Assembly: GCA_022702705.1 (NCBI GenBank)
Contig: CM040430.1
Coordinates: 16,873,310-16,937,309, forward strand
Source of the DNA: Papilionanthe hookeriana x Papilionanthe teres
Taxonomy: Eukaryota; Streptophyta; Magnoliopsida; Asparagales; Orchidaceae
Length of the DNA stretch: 64,000 nt
Direction: 5' to 3'
The notes below the pieces were generated by a model. The model was not told where the DNA came from. It made no database searches and saw only the letters and a program-made list of their open reading frames with translations. Within the stretch, counting starts at the first letter, position 1, and every line of letters begins with the position of its first letter. Below, one piece after another: positions 20,601 through 30,519 of the stretch. Position numbers and translations under genes: made by a program.

Positions 20601-23600
20601 CAAGGAAATGTTTCTATCCTTAAGAAAATTATGGGATATTTCTAATGACCAAAGGACCATTTGGACCAATTTTGGTGATTTTTTTAATTATATTTTATTT
20701 ATTAAAATTATTTTGAGTTTTGGAGCATTAATTAATTTTAAAATAAAATTAAAGTTGAAAAACGGATTTATATTTTTCATAAATTTCTCTAACCTCAGGG
20801 AGTTCAAAGAATCAAATTTTAATTTTTTTTTATTTTCTTTGATTTATTAGAATTATTTTAGTGAAAAGGTTGGAAAATACATTTTTTAATATTAAAAATT
20901 ACATTAAGCCTTTAAAATTCACTATCTTACCCTAGGGACTTAAGAAAAATATTTGGTTTGTTCCTAAATGATTAGAATTCAAAATGTGACATTTTGGTGA
21001 TTTTTAATATTTTTATGATTTTTATTATTTTTTAATTATTAAAAATATTAAAATAATGATAAAAATCAACTTTTTTATAAAATTATAATTTTAATTTTCC
21101 TAAGTTCCTCTGATATCAGAGAAGCTTCAAAACCATTTTTGTGAATTTTGGAAAAGTATTTTGTGAGTTATGAATTTTTAAAGTTTAATTTTCTCCATTT
21201 TGCTTAAGAGGCTTAATAAACCCATTTGGTAGGGTTAGTCAAGTCCAATTGGTTTCAAATTTTTATGTGGTGTTCTCCTATCCCTAGAGGACAGTGGAGA
21301 GTTGTTTTTAAGTTAATTTGATGTGTAGTTAACCCTAATTAATTAAAGTTCAATTTTAGGTATTTAGACCAATTAGGGTTATTCCAAGTGAATTAACTCA
21401 AGTCTTATTTTTCCTAGGTTCCCCTGGTCATAAGAAACATCACCAAATTTTCCTAGAATTTATTTCTCAACATGCTAATTATTGGAATTAAAATACTCAA
21501 AACAGTAACATGCAATTAAAAAATCAATAACTTCTCATAGGGATGGCCTCTGACCTTGGAAAATTTAGAGAATGTTCCTAAGTTCAGAGGCTTCAAAAGC
21601 CCTATGGTCTCATGTCATGATAAATTGCCTATGAAAATGGAGAATTAAAACAATGCAGAGAGTAAATAAATCATTCAAAATAAAATACTTAAAGAAATTA
21701 CTTGATTTCTTTTCCATATTATTCTCCTCTGTTCACTGAGTAAGAGGGTATTTTTATTTTATTTTTATGATTTTTCCACACAAAGTTATGAATTTTTGAA
21801 GTTCTGGTAATTAAATAAATAGAAAAATAACCTATTTTCCTACTTATCCACGCGGCACCGCGTCAACCTCGGCAGCTCCGAAGGGGTGCGTGTCGCGCTG
21901 TGATTGGGCGCCGCCATCTGAGTCAGCCGACCCGGGACCCGCCTTTCACGTAACATCTTCTGGTCCGACGCGATCCGAGCCGTCCATCCGATACACATTC
22001 GATCCAACGGCTCCCAGTCATCGTCTACGACTGGTGTGAACCCGTGACCGTCGACCTTCTAACCCTAATGTCTCACTCGATTCTCAACTGATTTTTGTGT
22101 TCTTATGCTCTATGGATTCGTCTTGAAGAGACAAACACATCCATACGGTAAACATGCATTGAAATTGACTCAAACTAAATGGAGAATCTCTGGAAGCTCG
22201 GGAGGAAGAGTGAGTCCATACCTTTGCTCAGAGAAGTGAAGCTTCAATCTGAGAGTTGTGTCACGTTCGATTGGATCCAAGCAAGCTCCAGATGAAGTCC
22301 CTTGGCCTGGTGAATTGCCTAGGTACAAAAGTGACCACAACCGATCATAAAGCTTGGAGGTCGGAAGCAATGGCCGGCTTCGGTGAGGGGGATTTTGTTG
22401 GGAAACTTCTCCTCTTGGTGCAGTGAAGGTGTAGAGTTAATCAATTTGAGGATTGACTCACCGTGGTGAAGTGTCCTGGTTTTGGGCTTGGATTTCAACT
22501 CGAAATTGAGCTCGCAGAGAGGAAATGGTAGGGGGATTTCGGTGGGGATCAAGTTCTCCATGTGTAGAGAGTGGTACGGGATAATTTTGGCGGGGTTTTA
22601 GTAAGGTTTGGTTCGGTACCTCTCTTGGGCGAGAGGAGGGGGTGTTTAAATAGGAGAGGCTGGAGGGCCTCCCGGCGGGGTTTAAGGGTTGGGATCGAGT
22701 TTGCTGCGGTGAGGAGAAGAACAGTACTGCAATGGCCATTTGGAGTGAGGCGGCTCGGCGAGGTGGAATTCCAAAATTTTGTTCCTCCCGAGGTCTCGGC
22801 CATGGTGTTTTCCGGCTATCCGGGCGGTTGGCCGCGAGGCATGGGTCACCCTCAGGTTCAGGTGAGTCAGGGCTGGAGGTTTGTGCAAGCAATTGGCCAA
22901 TGCCTTGTGTAAAGAGCTTGGATTAAAATGCCATGGGGGAGAGGCCATTTTGGCTTGATTTCGTCCAAGCCATGGTTTTGGGTTAGGTTCACCTCCCCAT
23001 GGCTGATTTGGGCTGAGGGAGGATCATTTGCATCAGCTAGAAAGGGGTGGTGAAGTCCCCATCTAAAGTGATGTGGCTAATCTTGGTTTAGTGTGTAACA
23101 TGGAAGGGGTTAAAAAGCTTAATGAAGGTTTAAGAAAGGGGGCCCTCCCTTTGCTACTTTGGGTATGGTCACATGTCAAACATCTCATGGCTTCATATGG
23201 CTTGTACATGGCTTGTCTTTGGCTCACATATGGCTTAGCAAGAGTTTGGTCAACTTTCATGGAAAAGGGCTTTAAGAATTTTTGGAAATTTTGGGGTTAT
23301 TTGATGGGATTTGGCATAATACCATTTTGGTTTGATTTTAATGATGGGTTTAGCACTTAGGGAATGATATCAATTAAGTGAGGATGAGATGTGATTGTAA
23401 TGTGGGCTTTAGGATGGGTTTGGGCTTATGAATTTGGTAGAAGTGGGCTTTTAGGAATGTTTAATGGAGTGGGCCTTTATGTTTAGCAATGGGCTTTTAG
23501 ATAAAAAATTTTGCAAAGGGCCATGCCAAATAAATGTTGAGTTTAGTTTAAGGATGTGTCTTGAATGATTTGAAGCAAATTTGAGGTAGTTTGAAATTGA

Positions 23601-25053
23601 ATTGGGTTGAATTTGGGTTCATTTAGTAAATGGGCCAATGTAGGTCAAATTGGGCTAATTTGGGCCAATGTTGGGCTAGAGTTGAAATTGATGTAAAATT
23701 AATGTTGGGAAATGTTTATGGGAGTGTTTCAAAGAGGTTTTAACTTTGGTTGGGTTTTGGGTTTTGGGACTTGGGCTTATTTGGGTTAGGTTTGGGTTTA
23801 GGTCGAAATTGGGCTTTTTGGTTTTGGGTTGAATTTGAGTGGGGTTTGGGTCCAAATTTTGGGCAAATTATGTTAGTGTTTTGTTTTTGGGGATGTTAGG
23901 GAAGGTTTAGAAAAGGTTTGGGGTCCATTGGAGTTGAATTGGTTTGGTTTGGGCTAAGTTTGGGTCATGAGTCCAAATTGGACTTTAAGGTCAAAAGTGA
24001 AATTGGATTCAAATGTTAATCAAATTGGACTTGGATTTGGTCTAGATTGATATTGTGGATATTAATTTGAAGTTTAGAATTGAATTGGACCAAAATTGGG
24101 GTCAATTGGGTAGATTTGGTTTGACATTGGGTTCACTTGGGTTAAGAATGGGCTAAATTGGGGGTTTTTGGTAAAAGTGGGGTAAATTGACAAAATTGGC
24201 CCATGGTGTAGTTGGACAAAATAACATTGGGAATATTTGGGATTTTCTGGAATATTCTGGGAATTTTCTGAATTTTTTCATTTTTGGGTCAAGAGGGGCA
24301 TTTTGGTAATTTGGAGGGTATTGAGGGATACTTTTGAAATTTTTGGTATTTTTGGCTATGGATGATCAATTTGATTGGTGAGGAAATGTTCAAGGTTAAT
24401 TTTGGGGAATTTTGGGTGATTTGGAAATTTTGGAGGATTTGGGCAATTTTAAGGGCTTTTGGTAGGTTTGATAGGTGTAGGATTCCCGGGGTCAAAAATT
24501 GAAATTTTGGAAGAATGAAGATTGATCAAATATGAGTGAAATGGAATCACTTTGGTTGAGTCATGAAGTCATATTAAGCCTATATGAGCCATGAGAGGAC
24601 TCATTTGAGCATTCACTATGTTGTTCCTAACCCTCTTAACCAGGGGCTTAGGGGTTAAGGTCCATCCATATGAATTACCTACATGAGTCAAGGAGTCAAG
24701 TTGGGTATGGGTGTAGTTTTAGGATTTGGATTGTGTGTGTGAGAGTGTAGAGTATGAGTGTAGTGAGTGTGTAAGTCAACCCTCACCAGACCAAGCCACT
24801 CAGGGTGGTCCTAAGGCCAAAGAGTCCTATAGGGAACTCATCCTTTAAACCTTCACTTTTGATCTCAACCCTCTAGGTGATTAGGGGTCTACAATCAAGC
24901 TTGCGGGGTTTGCAGGGAGACAAGAAGTGGTTCAAATTTCTAAGTGGTGGGTTCCATTTCTATTCCTCTAAGATTAGTCAAAGGAAAAACCTAAGGCTAG
25001 ATCCTAAGTACTAAAGAGAGAAGCAAAAGACCTCATCAAAAATGAGGTCAACA
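17675..25053 (-). repeat. E2 3' LTR (~7.4 kb)
   Basis: On the minus strand it begins TGTTGACCTCAT (25053 downward) and ends CGCCGACA (17675). It has the same landmarks as E1: TATA-like box 22645-22652, donor-like site 22221-22220, GC-rich block 21845-22062, AATTT tract 19805-20060, PBS-like word near 17717-17740. Compared with the 5' LTR over the first ~380 bp from the left edge I see about 11 substitutions, mostly C/T or G/A, plus a few indels. The tip hairpin is GACCTCAT ... ATGAGGTC (8-bp stem). Confidence 0.9.
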
Positions 25054-25073
25054 ATTGGACCCCCAATAGGTGT
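25054..25073 (-). promoter_or_regulatory. E2 polypurine-type tract and complement of leader motif
   Basis: On the minus strand the 3' LTR is preceded by ATTGGGGGTCCAAT, with the G-run as the likely plus-strand primer site. The 17-nt word at 25057-25073 is the exact complement of the word in E2's leader (37320-37336 on the same transcript). Confidence 0.65.
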
Positions 25074-25094
25074 GGTGTGCTAACCAAGCACACC
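25074..25094 (-). other. Hairpin just upstream of the E2 PPT
   Basis: GGTGTGC, a 7-nt loop (TTGGTTA on the sense strand) and GCACACC form a perfect 7-bp stem. E1 has the identical hairpin at 52051-52071. Confidence 0.75.
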
Positions 25095-25359
25095 GCGCGT
25101 ATTGGCGTTGACCGAAGAGATCAACAAAACCAACACAGATGTCTAAGTGACAAACTTAGGATGAGGTAGAAGAATTTCCGCTAGGAAGTATCAGGTAAAT
25201 CTCCAAGACTGGAGATTCCTGAACTCTCGCTGGGGAAAAAGGAGGTGAATTTCAGATCACAAGATTTTAAGAGATTGGATCTTAGATTCATTTCATTTTT
25301 TATTTCAAGTTTTAATTTTGAGTTTGAATTTTGATTTGAGTTTCAATTTTGGTTTTATG

Positions 25360-26090
25360 CGGAGAAAAGAGTAGAGCGGAAGCCTATCCTGAGAGCTGAG
25401 AATTGTAGATAATATGCTGAGATGGGAGTACGGCGGAAGCCTATCCCAAGTGCTGAGACTGCTGAGAAATGTTGAGAATTGCCGAGAAGGGAGTAGGGTG
25501 GAAGCCTATCCCGAATGCTGAGATTGCTGAGAAGGCAGTAGGGCGGAAGCCTATCCCGAATGCTGAGATTGCTGAGATGGGAGTAGGGCGGAAGCCTATC
25601 CCGAATGCTGAGATTGCTGAGATGGGAGTAGGGTGGAAGCCTATCCCGAATGCTGAGATTTGCTGAGATGGGAGTAGGGCGAAAGCCTATCCCAAATGCT
25701 GAGATTGCTGAGATGGGAGTAGGGCGGAAGCCTATCCCGAATGCTGAGATTGCTGAGATGGGAGTAGGGCGGAAGCCTATCCCGAGTGCTGAGATTGTTG
25801 AGATGGGAGCAGGGCGGAAGCCTATCCCGAATGCGAGATTCTGTCGAGATGGGAGTAGGGGCGGAAGCCTATCCCGAATGCCGAGATTTCTTCGAGATGG
25901 GAGTAGGGCGGAAGCCTATCCCGAATGCCGAGATTTGCTTGAGATGGGAGTAGGGCGGAAGCCTCTCCCGAATGCCGAGATTCTTCGAGATGGGAGTAGG
26001 GCGGAAGCCTATCCCGAATGCTGGATTGCTGAGATGGGAGTAGGGCGGAAGCCTATCTCGAATGCTGAGATTTGCTGAATTTTGTTGAAA
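25360..26090. repeat. 45-bp tandem repeat array in the E2 3' UTR
   Basis: About 15 units of a 45-bp monomer are visible. Each contains a GGAGTAGGGCGGAAGCCTAT core with a short GCTGAGATT spacer. On the plus strand the repeat keeps a frame encoding a 15-residue peptide repeat, but this is antisense to E2 and is only a by-product of 45 being divisible by 3. It occupies the slot where E1 has an unrelated 31/94-bp array. Confidence 0.9.
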
Positions 26091-26811
26091 TTTATTTATG
26101 CGGAGATTGAGGGAAATTTTGCTGAAGTCCATGGGGAATTTTTTTGCTGAGATTCAATTTATGCAGTGGTTGTGAAAGATTTTGTTGATATTTGATTTAT
26201 GCTATGACTATGAAGAATTTTATTGAGATTTGGATTTAGCGGGAGATCGAAATGAGATATGTAAGTGTTCCATATCCCATGGGAATCAATCAAAGTCTGG
26301 TTACTTGGCAAAGGGTACGAACCCATGCCATCCAAATCAAAATAAAAATTCTTCGTGATTCTGAAGTCATCCCGAGAGAGGGTTTCAAAGGAGGTCTGGA
26401 ATATATCTTGATTTGAAGAAGGATTGGAGGATTTGAAAAGATGGACTTAAACTGGAATTCAATTTGAGCTTTAGATTTGTTTTGTTTGTCCTTTAACTAT
26501 CCCTTTTTTTTATTGTTTATTTGGTGTTCATGTGGATTTGAAATTCTTTTTAATGTTTGGATTTTTATGGAAGAAAGTTCTTATTTATTTTCCTTTTCTT
26601 TTCTGTTCTTTGTTCGAAGTTCATTTAACTTTAATGGCGTTTCCCAGTCAATTTGCACAAAAAAGAGGTGAAGGCAAAATGTGACATGGTCACTTTCATT
26701 CCAATCTTGTTGAAGATACATCATACAACTCGATCTGAAATATTTCTCATACAATCCATGACTCAAAATGGACTATGTATGATTCTTGTTGATCCATCCA
26801 AAAAGTGTCTG
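26091..26811. other. E2 3' UTR between AlkB ORF and tandem array
   Basis: AT-rich DNA with a few degenerate GCTGAGATT-like words near 26090-26240 that look like eroded array units. No ORF is supported. Confidence 0.5.
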
Positions 26812-28401
26812 TTAAATCCATGTCTGAATAATGAGATACACGGTCAATAACATCACCTTCCAAGCCATCCTTGGTAGGAATGCCACATGGATGTGCATTG
26901 GAGGTGTGTTATTTCCCGTGTAACTCACAGCTCGTAGGGCCGGAGATTCTCCAATTCTGGATATGGCTGGAAGTGGTAAGGTGCCTTTCTGTCGTTCCAT
27001 CCTTCTAAAAGTGACGGAGATCCGCTCCACTGGTACTCCCGGTATACAATGTTTTGCGATGTTTGCTCCATTTCCTTGTAATATCATGACGGAACCTACC
27101 GGAAGTGGTATCTCCACCGGCCCTCGGAACTTACCCGGGCCGGCTATCCGAAGGTCAGATCCAAACATGATATTGCATTGGTTGATGAACGAAACTGTGC
27201 AGAAAGGTCCGACAAAGTCATGGTGGTCTATGTGTGGAGGTATGCAGTCGCCCTTCTGATAAATGTTGATGATACAACTGTTGGGTATGCGGTCCGTCGG
27301 CGATACCCTCCACATTATCATTCTTTTCACCATTCTTTTAATTATTCTCGGCATTGGATCCACCTCACCGTGACGGAGTATCCCTGGTGGATTTCCTTTT
27401 ATGTCTTCTGCGAAGTTATAACAACATCCACATTGTATTGTGACTCTTCCTTTCCCTGACATCCATTTCCGGGGTTCCGAATAAGTCTTTTCTCTCAGAC
27501 GGCCTGCTCGACCCATCTTCTGAAGTTCAAAAATGCAATCCACAATCTGCTGTTGCTCGTACTACGAGAATACACACGTGTGTAACTCGAGGCCTTCCAA
27601 AATGTTGATTCTTTTGCCTCTAATCCTTTCAAAGTATTCGAAAGTTTTCTTCTCAACATTTTGCATTCTTTCTAATTCATATTCTGGGATGATCTGCAAG
27701 TGACGAGGCCTAGTAACGTATTGCGGGATGTATGGCTCAATCCCGTCACGTTCACCTCGCATACCTTGGCTCCTCGGGGATTGTCTCGTCGGGACATCCT
27801 CCGGGGTTGCTTCAGCAACAAGGTTCTTCAGATACGGTATCTCTATCTGACGTCGAGGCGATCTCTCTGCCTCTGATCTTCTCAGAGTTTCCCTTATCCT
27901 TTATATTGTTCTTGGAGCTTGTTCTCTCTTTTCAGGTTCCTGATGAACCAGTATCTTCGAAATGTGTATGTCGGCGAAGGTGGCTGTTTCCTCGTGTTGA
28001 TCTGCTGCAAGTTTAGTCAACATCTTGCGGATACGGCGATTCTTATTCCTTCTTTGAGTAGCAGTGTGCGTAGCTCTCCTCACTTCTTGAATTTCTGCGG
28101 GCGCGGCGCTGACGAGCCTGCCCTCTGCCGTGGCAACTATTGACTTGATTTTCTTGCTTTCCTCGGTGTTTGTCTTTCTTTTCTTGTTGCTGGATTGGTG
28201 ACTTGGGCCACCCATCTTCATCACTGTCTGGCTATGAAGCGCTTCTCGGTCCACTGGGACCCAGTCATTTTCTTCATACTATAGGCTGGCTGGTGTGAAG
28301 TCAGAATCAATTTCTATCATTGCTCCATTCTTCACCCTCTTTTCATCGAGTGCGAGACTCACGCCATTTTTAAAGTTTAGGACCAACCGGCCGTTCGACA
28401 T
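26812..28401 (-). pseudogene. E2 3' ORF: ORF1-like N-terminus fused to AlkB-type (ALKBH9/10-like) dioxygenase
   Basis: One frame of 530 codons runs from ATG 28401-28399 to the stop at 26812, broken only by three in-frame stops (near 28282, 27901 and 27545) and no frameshift. Residues 1-~150 are basic and collinear with ORF1 (MSNGRLVLNFKNGVSLAL; TQRRNKNRRIRK). A middle linker leads to YIPQYVTRPRHLQIIPEYEL, a helical part, then an AlkB fold. Its residues are the Fe(II) ligands H390-x-D392 in IPPHIDHHDF and H451 in AKHCIPGV, and R460/R466 of RISVTFR for 2-oxoglutarate and substrate. Plant ALKBH9/10 proteins of this type remove m6A from RNA. I infer the same chemistry, perhaps on the element's own RNA. 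A 3' splice-like site lies 5 nt before the ATG. The three stops make this copy inactive. Confidence 0.85.
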
Positions 28402-28728
28402 TTCCCTGCAAAGAAGACAAGGAAAGGATCAGAGGCTGTACTAAGAACAAGAACATTAAGAAAGTATTTATCACTGAAGATTCTTATTCACTTATTCCAA
28501 TTTTAATTTTTTAAGGAAAGTAGGAAAAGATGAAGAAAGATCAGGAAAAAGATTTAATTTGAAAGGAAGGGTAAAACTTTATTATTATGATTTCACATAT
28601 TTTATTTTTAGCACATATATTTTTTTTATCCATTTTTATGTTTTTTGGTTCGGACCCAGTCATAAAGTGATCGCTTCACCCGTGTTTCTAGGGATAAGAC
28701 TCTATTTTAGAGGCCACCCTTCGAAACA
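28402..28728 (-). promoter_or_regulatory. Intron-like spacer and 3' splice site before the E2 AlkB ORF
   Basis: Between the integrase stop and the AlkB ORF lies ~325 bp of AT-rich DNA. On the minus strand it ends in CTGATCCTTTCCTTGTC followed by TTCTTTGCAG|GGAAATG: a branch-point-like CTGAT, a pyrimidine tract and an AG (28407-28406) 5 nt before the start codon. E1 has the same arrangement (48291-48321). Confidence 0.6.
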
Positions 28729-29983
28729 TCAGGTTGCGTAATACTTCTTCAAATATCGTCCATTGATTGGAAGCATTTGTCGTTCTCCTTGGCAATTCAC
28801 AAGTTGGTAGGAGCCTCCTGAGTAGACTACCTCGACCACAAACGGCCCTTCCCAAGTCGGTTCAATTTTGCCTCCTATCTTGCGATGTGCAAGAATAGGT
28901 CTTCTGAGAACAAGAACTAAGTCACCAACTTTGAAAGTTCTTGGGCGGACCAGTTTATCATGGGCCTGGATTATCTTAGCTTGGTATAGTGCCAAATTTT
29001 GTTGCGCTGCAAGTCTTTTTCCTTCCAAGTTTTCCAGTTCTTCCAGTCGTAATCTGGCATTTTCTTCTGTAGTAATTTTATTTGCGATCGCAATCTCGAG
29101 TGATGGAAGCTGGACTTCCAATGGTAACACTCGCCTCGGACCCGTATACTAAAGCATAAGGCGTAGACCGAGTAGGAGTCCCGAAAGTCGTCTCGTAGGC
29201 CCATAAGGCTTCTAACAACTTCTCGTGCCAATTTCTCTTGTTGTCATCCAAAGTTTTCTTTAAAATTTGAACGAGAGTTTTATTAAAAGCCTTGGCCAAG
29301 CCGTTTGCTCTTGGGTAGTAGATTGTTGAGTATCGCTAATCGATTCCATGTCTTCTGACAAAATTGTTGATTTTTGTGCTTCTGAATGCAGACCCATTAT
29401 CTGACATGATTCTGCGTGATACTCCGAAACGGTAGACGACTTGATTTTTGAAAAACTGTAGCACGTGGTGTGCCTTTACTTCTTTGAGTGGAACTGCTTC
29501 TGCCCATTTAGAAAAGTAGTCTGTAGCTGCAAGGATGAAGCGATGTCCTCTTGAAGAAGGTGGTTCTATCGGACCCACTATATCTGTGCCCCAACACTCA
29601 AATGGCCACGACGCAATTGTCGGATGTAGCATGTTTGGAGGTTAGTGTAGAACCACTCCGTGCACTTGGCACTGGTGACAACTTTTGGCAATCTTCATGC
29701 AATCGGTCATCATTGAGGGCCAGTAGTACCCTAGTCTTTTAATTTTCATTTTCATTTTCGGACCCGACTGATGAGCGCCACAAAGTCCTGAATGCACTTC
29801 TTTGACAATTTCACGAGCCTCGGACCCGCTCAGGCATCTTAACCACATCTGATCAAAAGACCTTCTGTATAATGTATTGTTTATTAATGTGTAAGACAGA
29901 GTTCTTTTCTTGATTTGATGTGCTAATGACTTATCGTCTGGTAATTTCCCTATTTGCGGTAGTCTATTAGCGGTTGACGCCAA
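28729..29983 (-). pseudogene. E2 integrase
   Basis: The open pieces 29983-29642, 29632-29336, 29299-29078 and 29130-28729 together give a complete Ty3/gypsy integrase. The zinc-binding H2C2 region is HSGLCGAHQSG ... CHQCQ. The catalytic residues are Asp in AATDYFSKWAEA, Asp in IMSDNGSAF and Glu in the piece continuing as LAKAFNKTL (E1 has ANGLAEAFNKTL; here the position reads Lys). The C-terminal module is WEGPFVVEVVYSGGSYQL ... LPINGRYLKKYY. The enzyme inserts the cDNA into host DNA. Frameshifts and the altered Glu position argue that this copy is dead. Confidence 0.85.
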
Positions 29984-30519
29984 TCTTCTGTGTTTTCCGT
30001 CACTGCTGCAACTGATTCCTCTGCTTTTTCTGATTTACGTATCATATCCATGTCGAGCCGTGATAGGACCCGTCGTCCTCGAACTAACACTTCAACCGAC
30101 TCATCTTGTAAGCGAGCAAATTCTTTTGCAAGGCGAGCTAGCGCATCCGCGAGAGCATTTTCTCTTCAGGGGATCTTGTAGATTGTTACATTCGGAATTT
30201 GTTCCAACAGTTTCATGGCATACTGAAAGTATTGCTCGAGTCTTGGCTTTAAAAATCTGTATTGTCCTGTGACCTGTTGAATGATCAACTGAGAATCTCC
30301 GTAGATGTTGATATCCGTTATTCCCATTTGAATGGTTAGTTCTAGTCCTGTTATGAGGGCTTCGTATTCTGCCTCATTGTTTGTGCACGGCTCTGTTAAG
30401 TGGTAGGAGTATCTTAACATCCCCCGCTCCGGTGTTATAAAGATTAGTCCGATTCCTGTCTTACCAGGCACTATCGTTTGCAATTCTTTGTCTTTCTGTG
30501 CTGAGGACGCTCCGTCGAA
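29984..30519 (-). pseudogene. E2 second RNase H (aRNH) and linker
   Basis: The open part 30483-30166 has the archaeal-type RNase H signature seen in Tat elements: FDGASS (just upstream, after a stop created in WELYFDG), TNNEAEYEAL and INIYGDSQLIIQQV, giving the acidic residues D, E and D. A linker with NALADALARLAKEF leads to the integrase. This extra domain after the normal RNase H is diagnostic for the Tat/Ogre lineage and probably helps remove RNA during cDNA synthesis. Confidence 0.8.

Noticed and set aside
20560..20850. 96-aa ORF, repeated at 40445-40678
   Set aside because: It is AT-rich LTR sequence encoding mostly Phe, Ile, Lys and Asn, and is truncated differently in the two LTRs.
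22458..22948. Several overlapping ORFs on both strands in the E2 LTRs (also 42568-42830)
   Set aside because: They lie in the GC-richer promoter region, overlap one another in many frames and have no family similarity I can see.
17675..25053. Reading 17675-25053 as an independent solo LTR
   Set aside because: It is joined at 25054 to the PPT, hairpin and 3' UTR of E2 and is collinear with the 37580-44930 LTR. Only the left outside flank is abnormal.
25469..26078. Open frames with a 15-residue peptide repeat (AEMGVGRKPIPNAEI)
   Set aside because: They run antisense to E2 and exist only because the 45-bp monomer is divisible by three. They have no start context or conservation in E1.
26812..28401. 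AlkB domain as an integrated plant virus fragment
   Set aside because: No viral replicase or coat sequence adjoins it, it occurs at the same place in two retrotransposon copies, its N-terminus derives from the element's own ORF1, and its motifs look more like plant ALKBH9/10.
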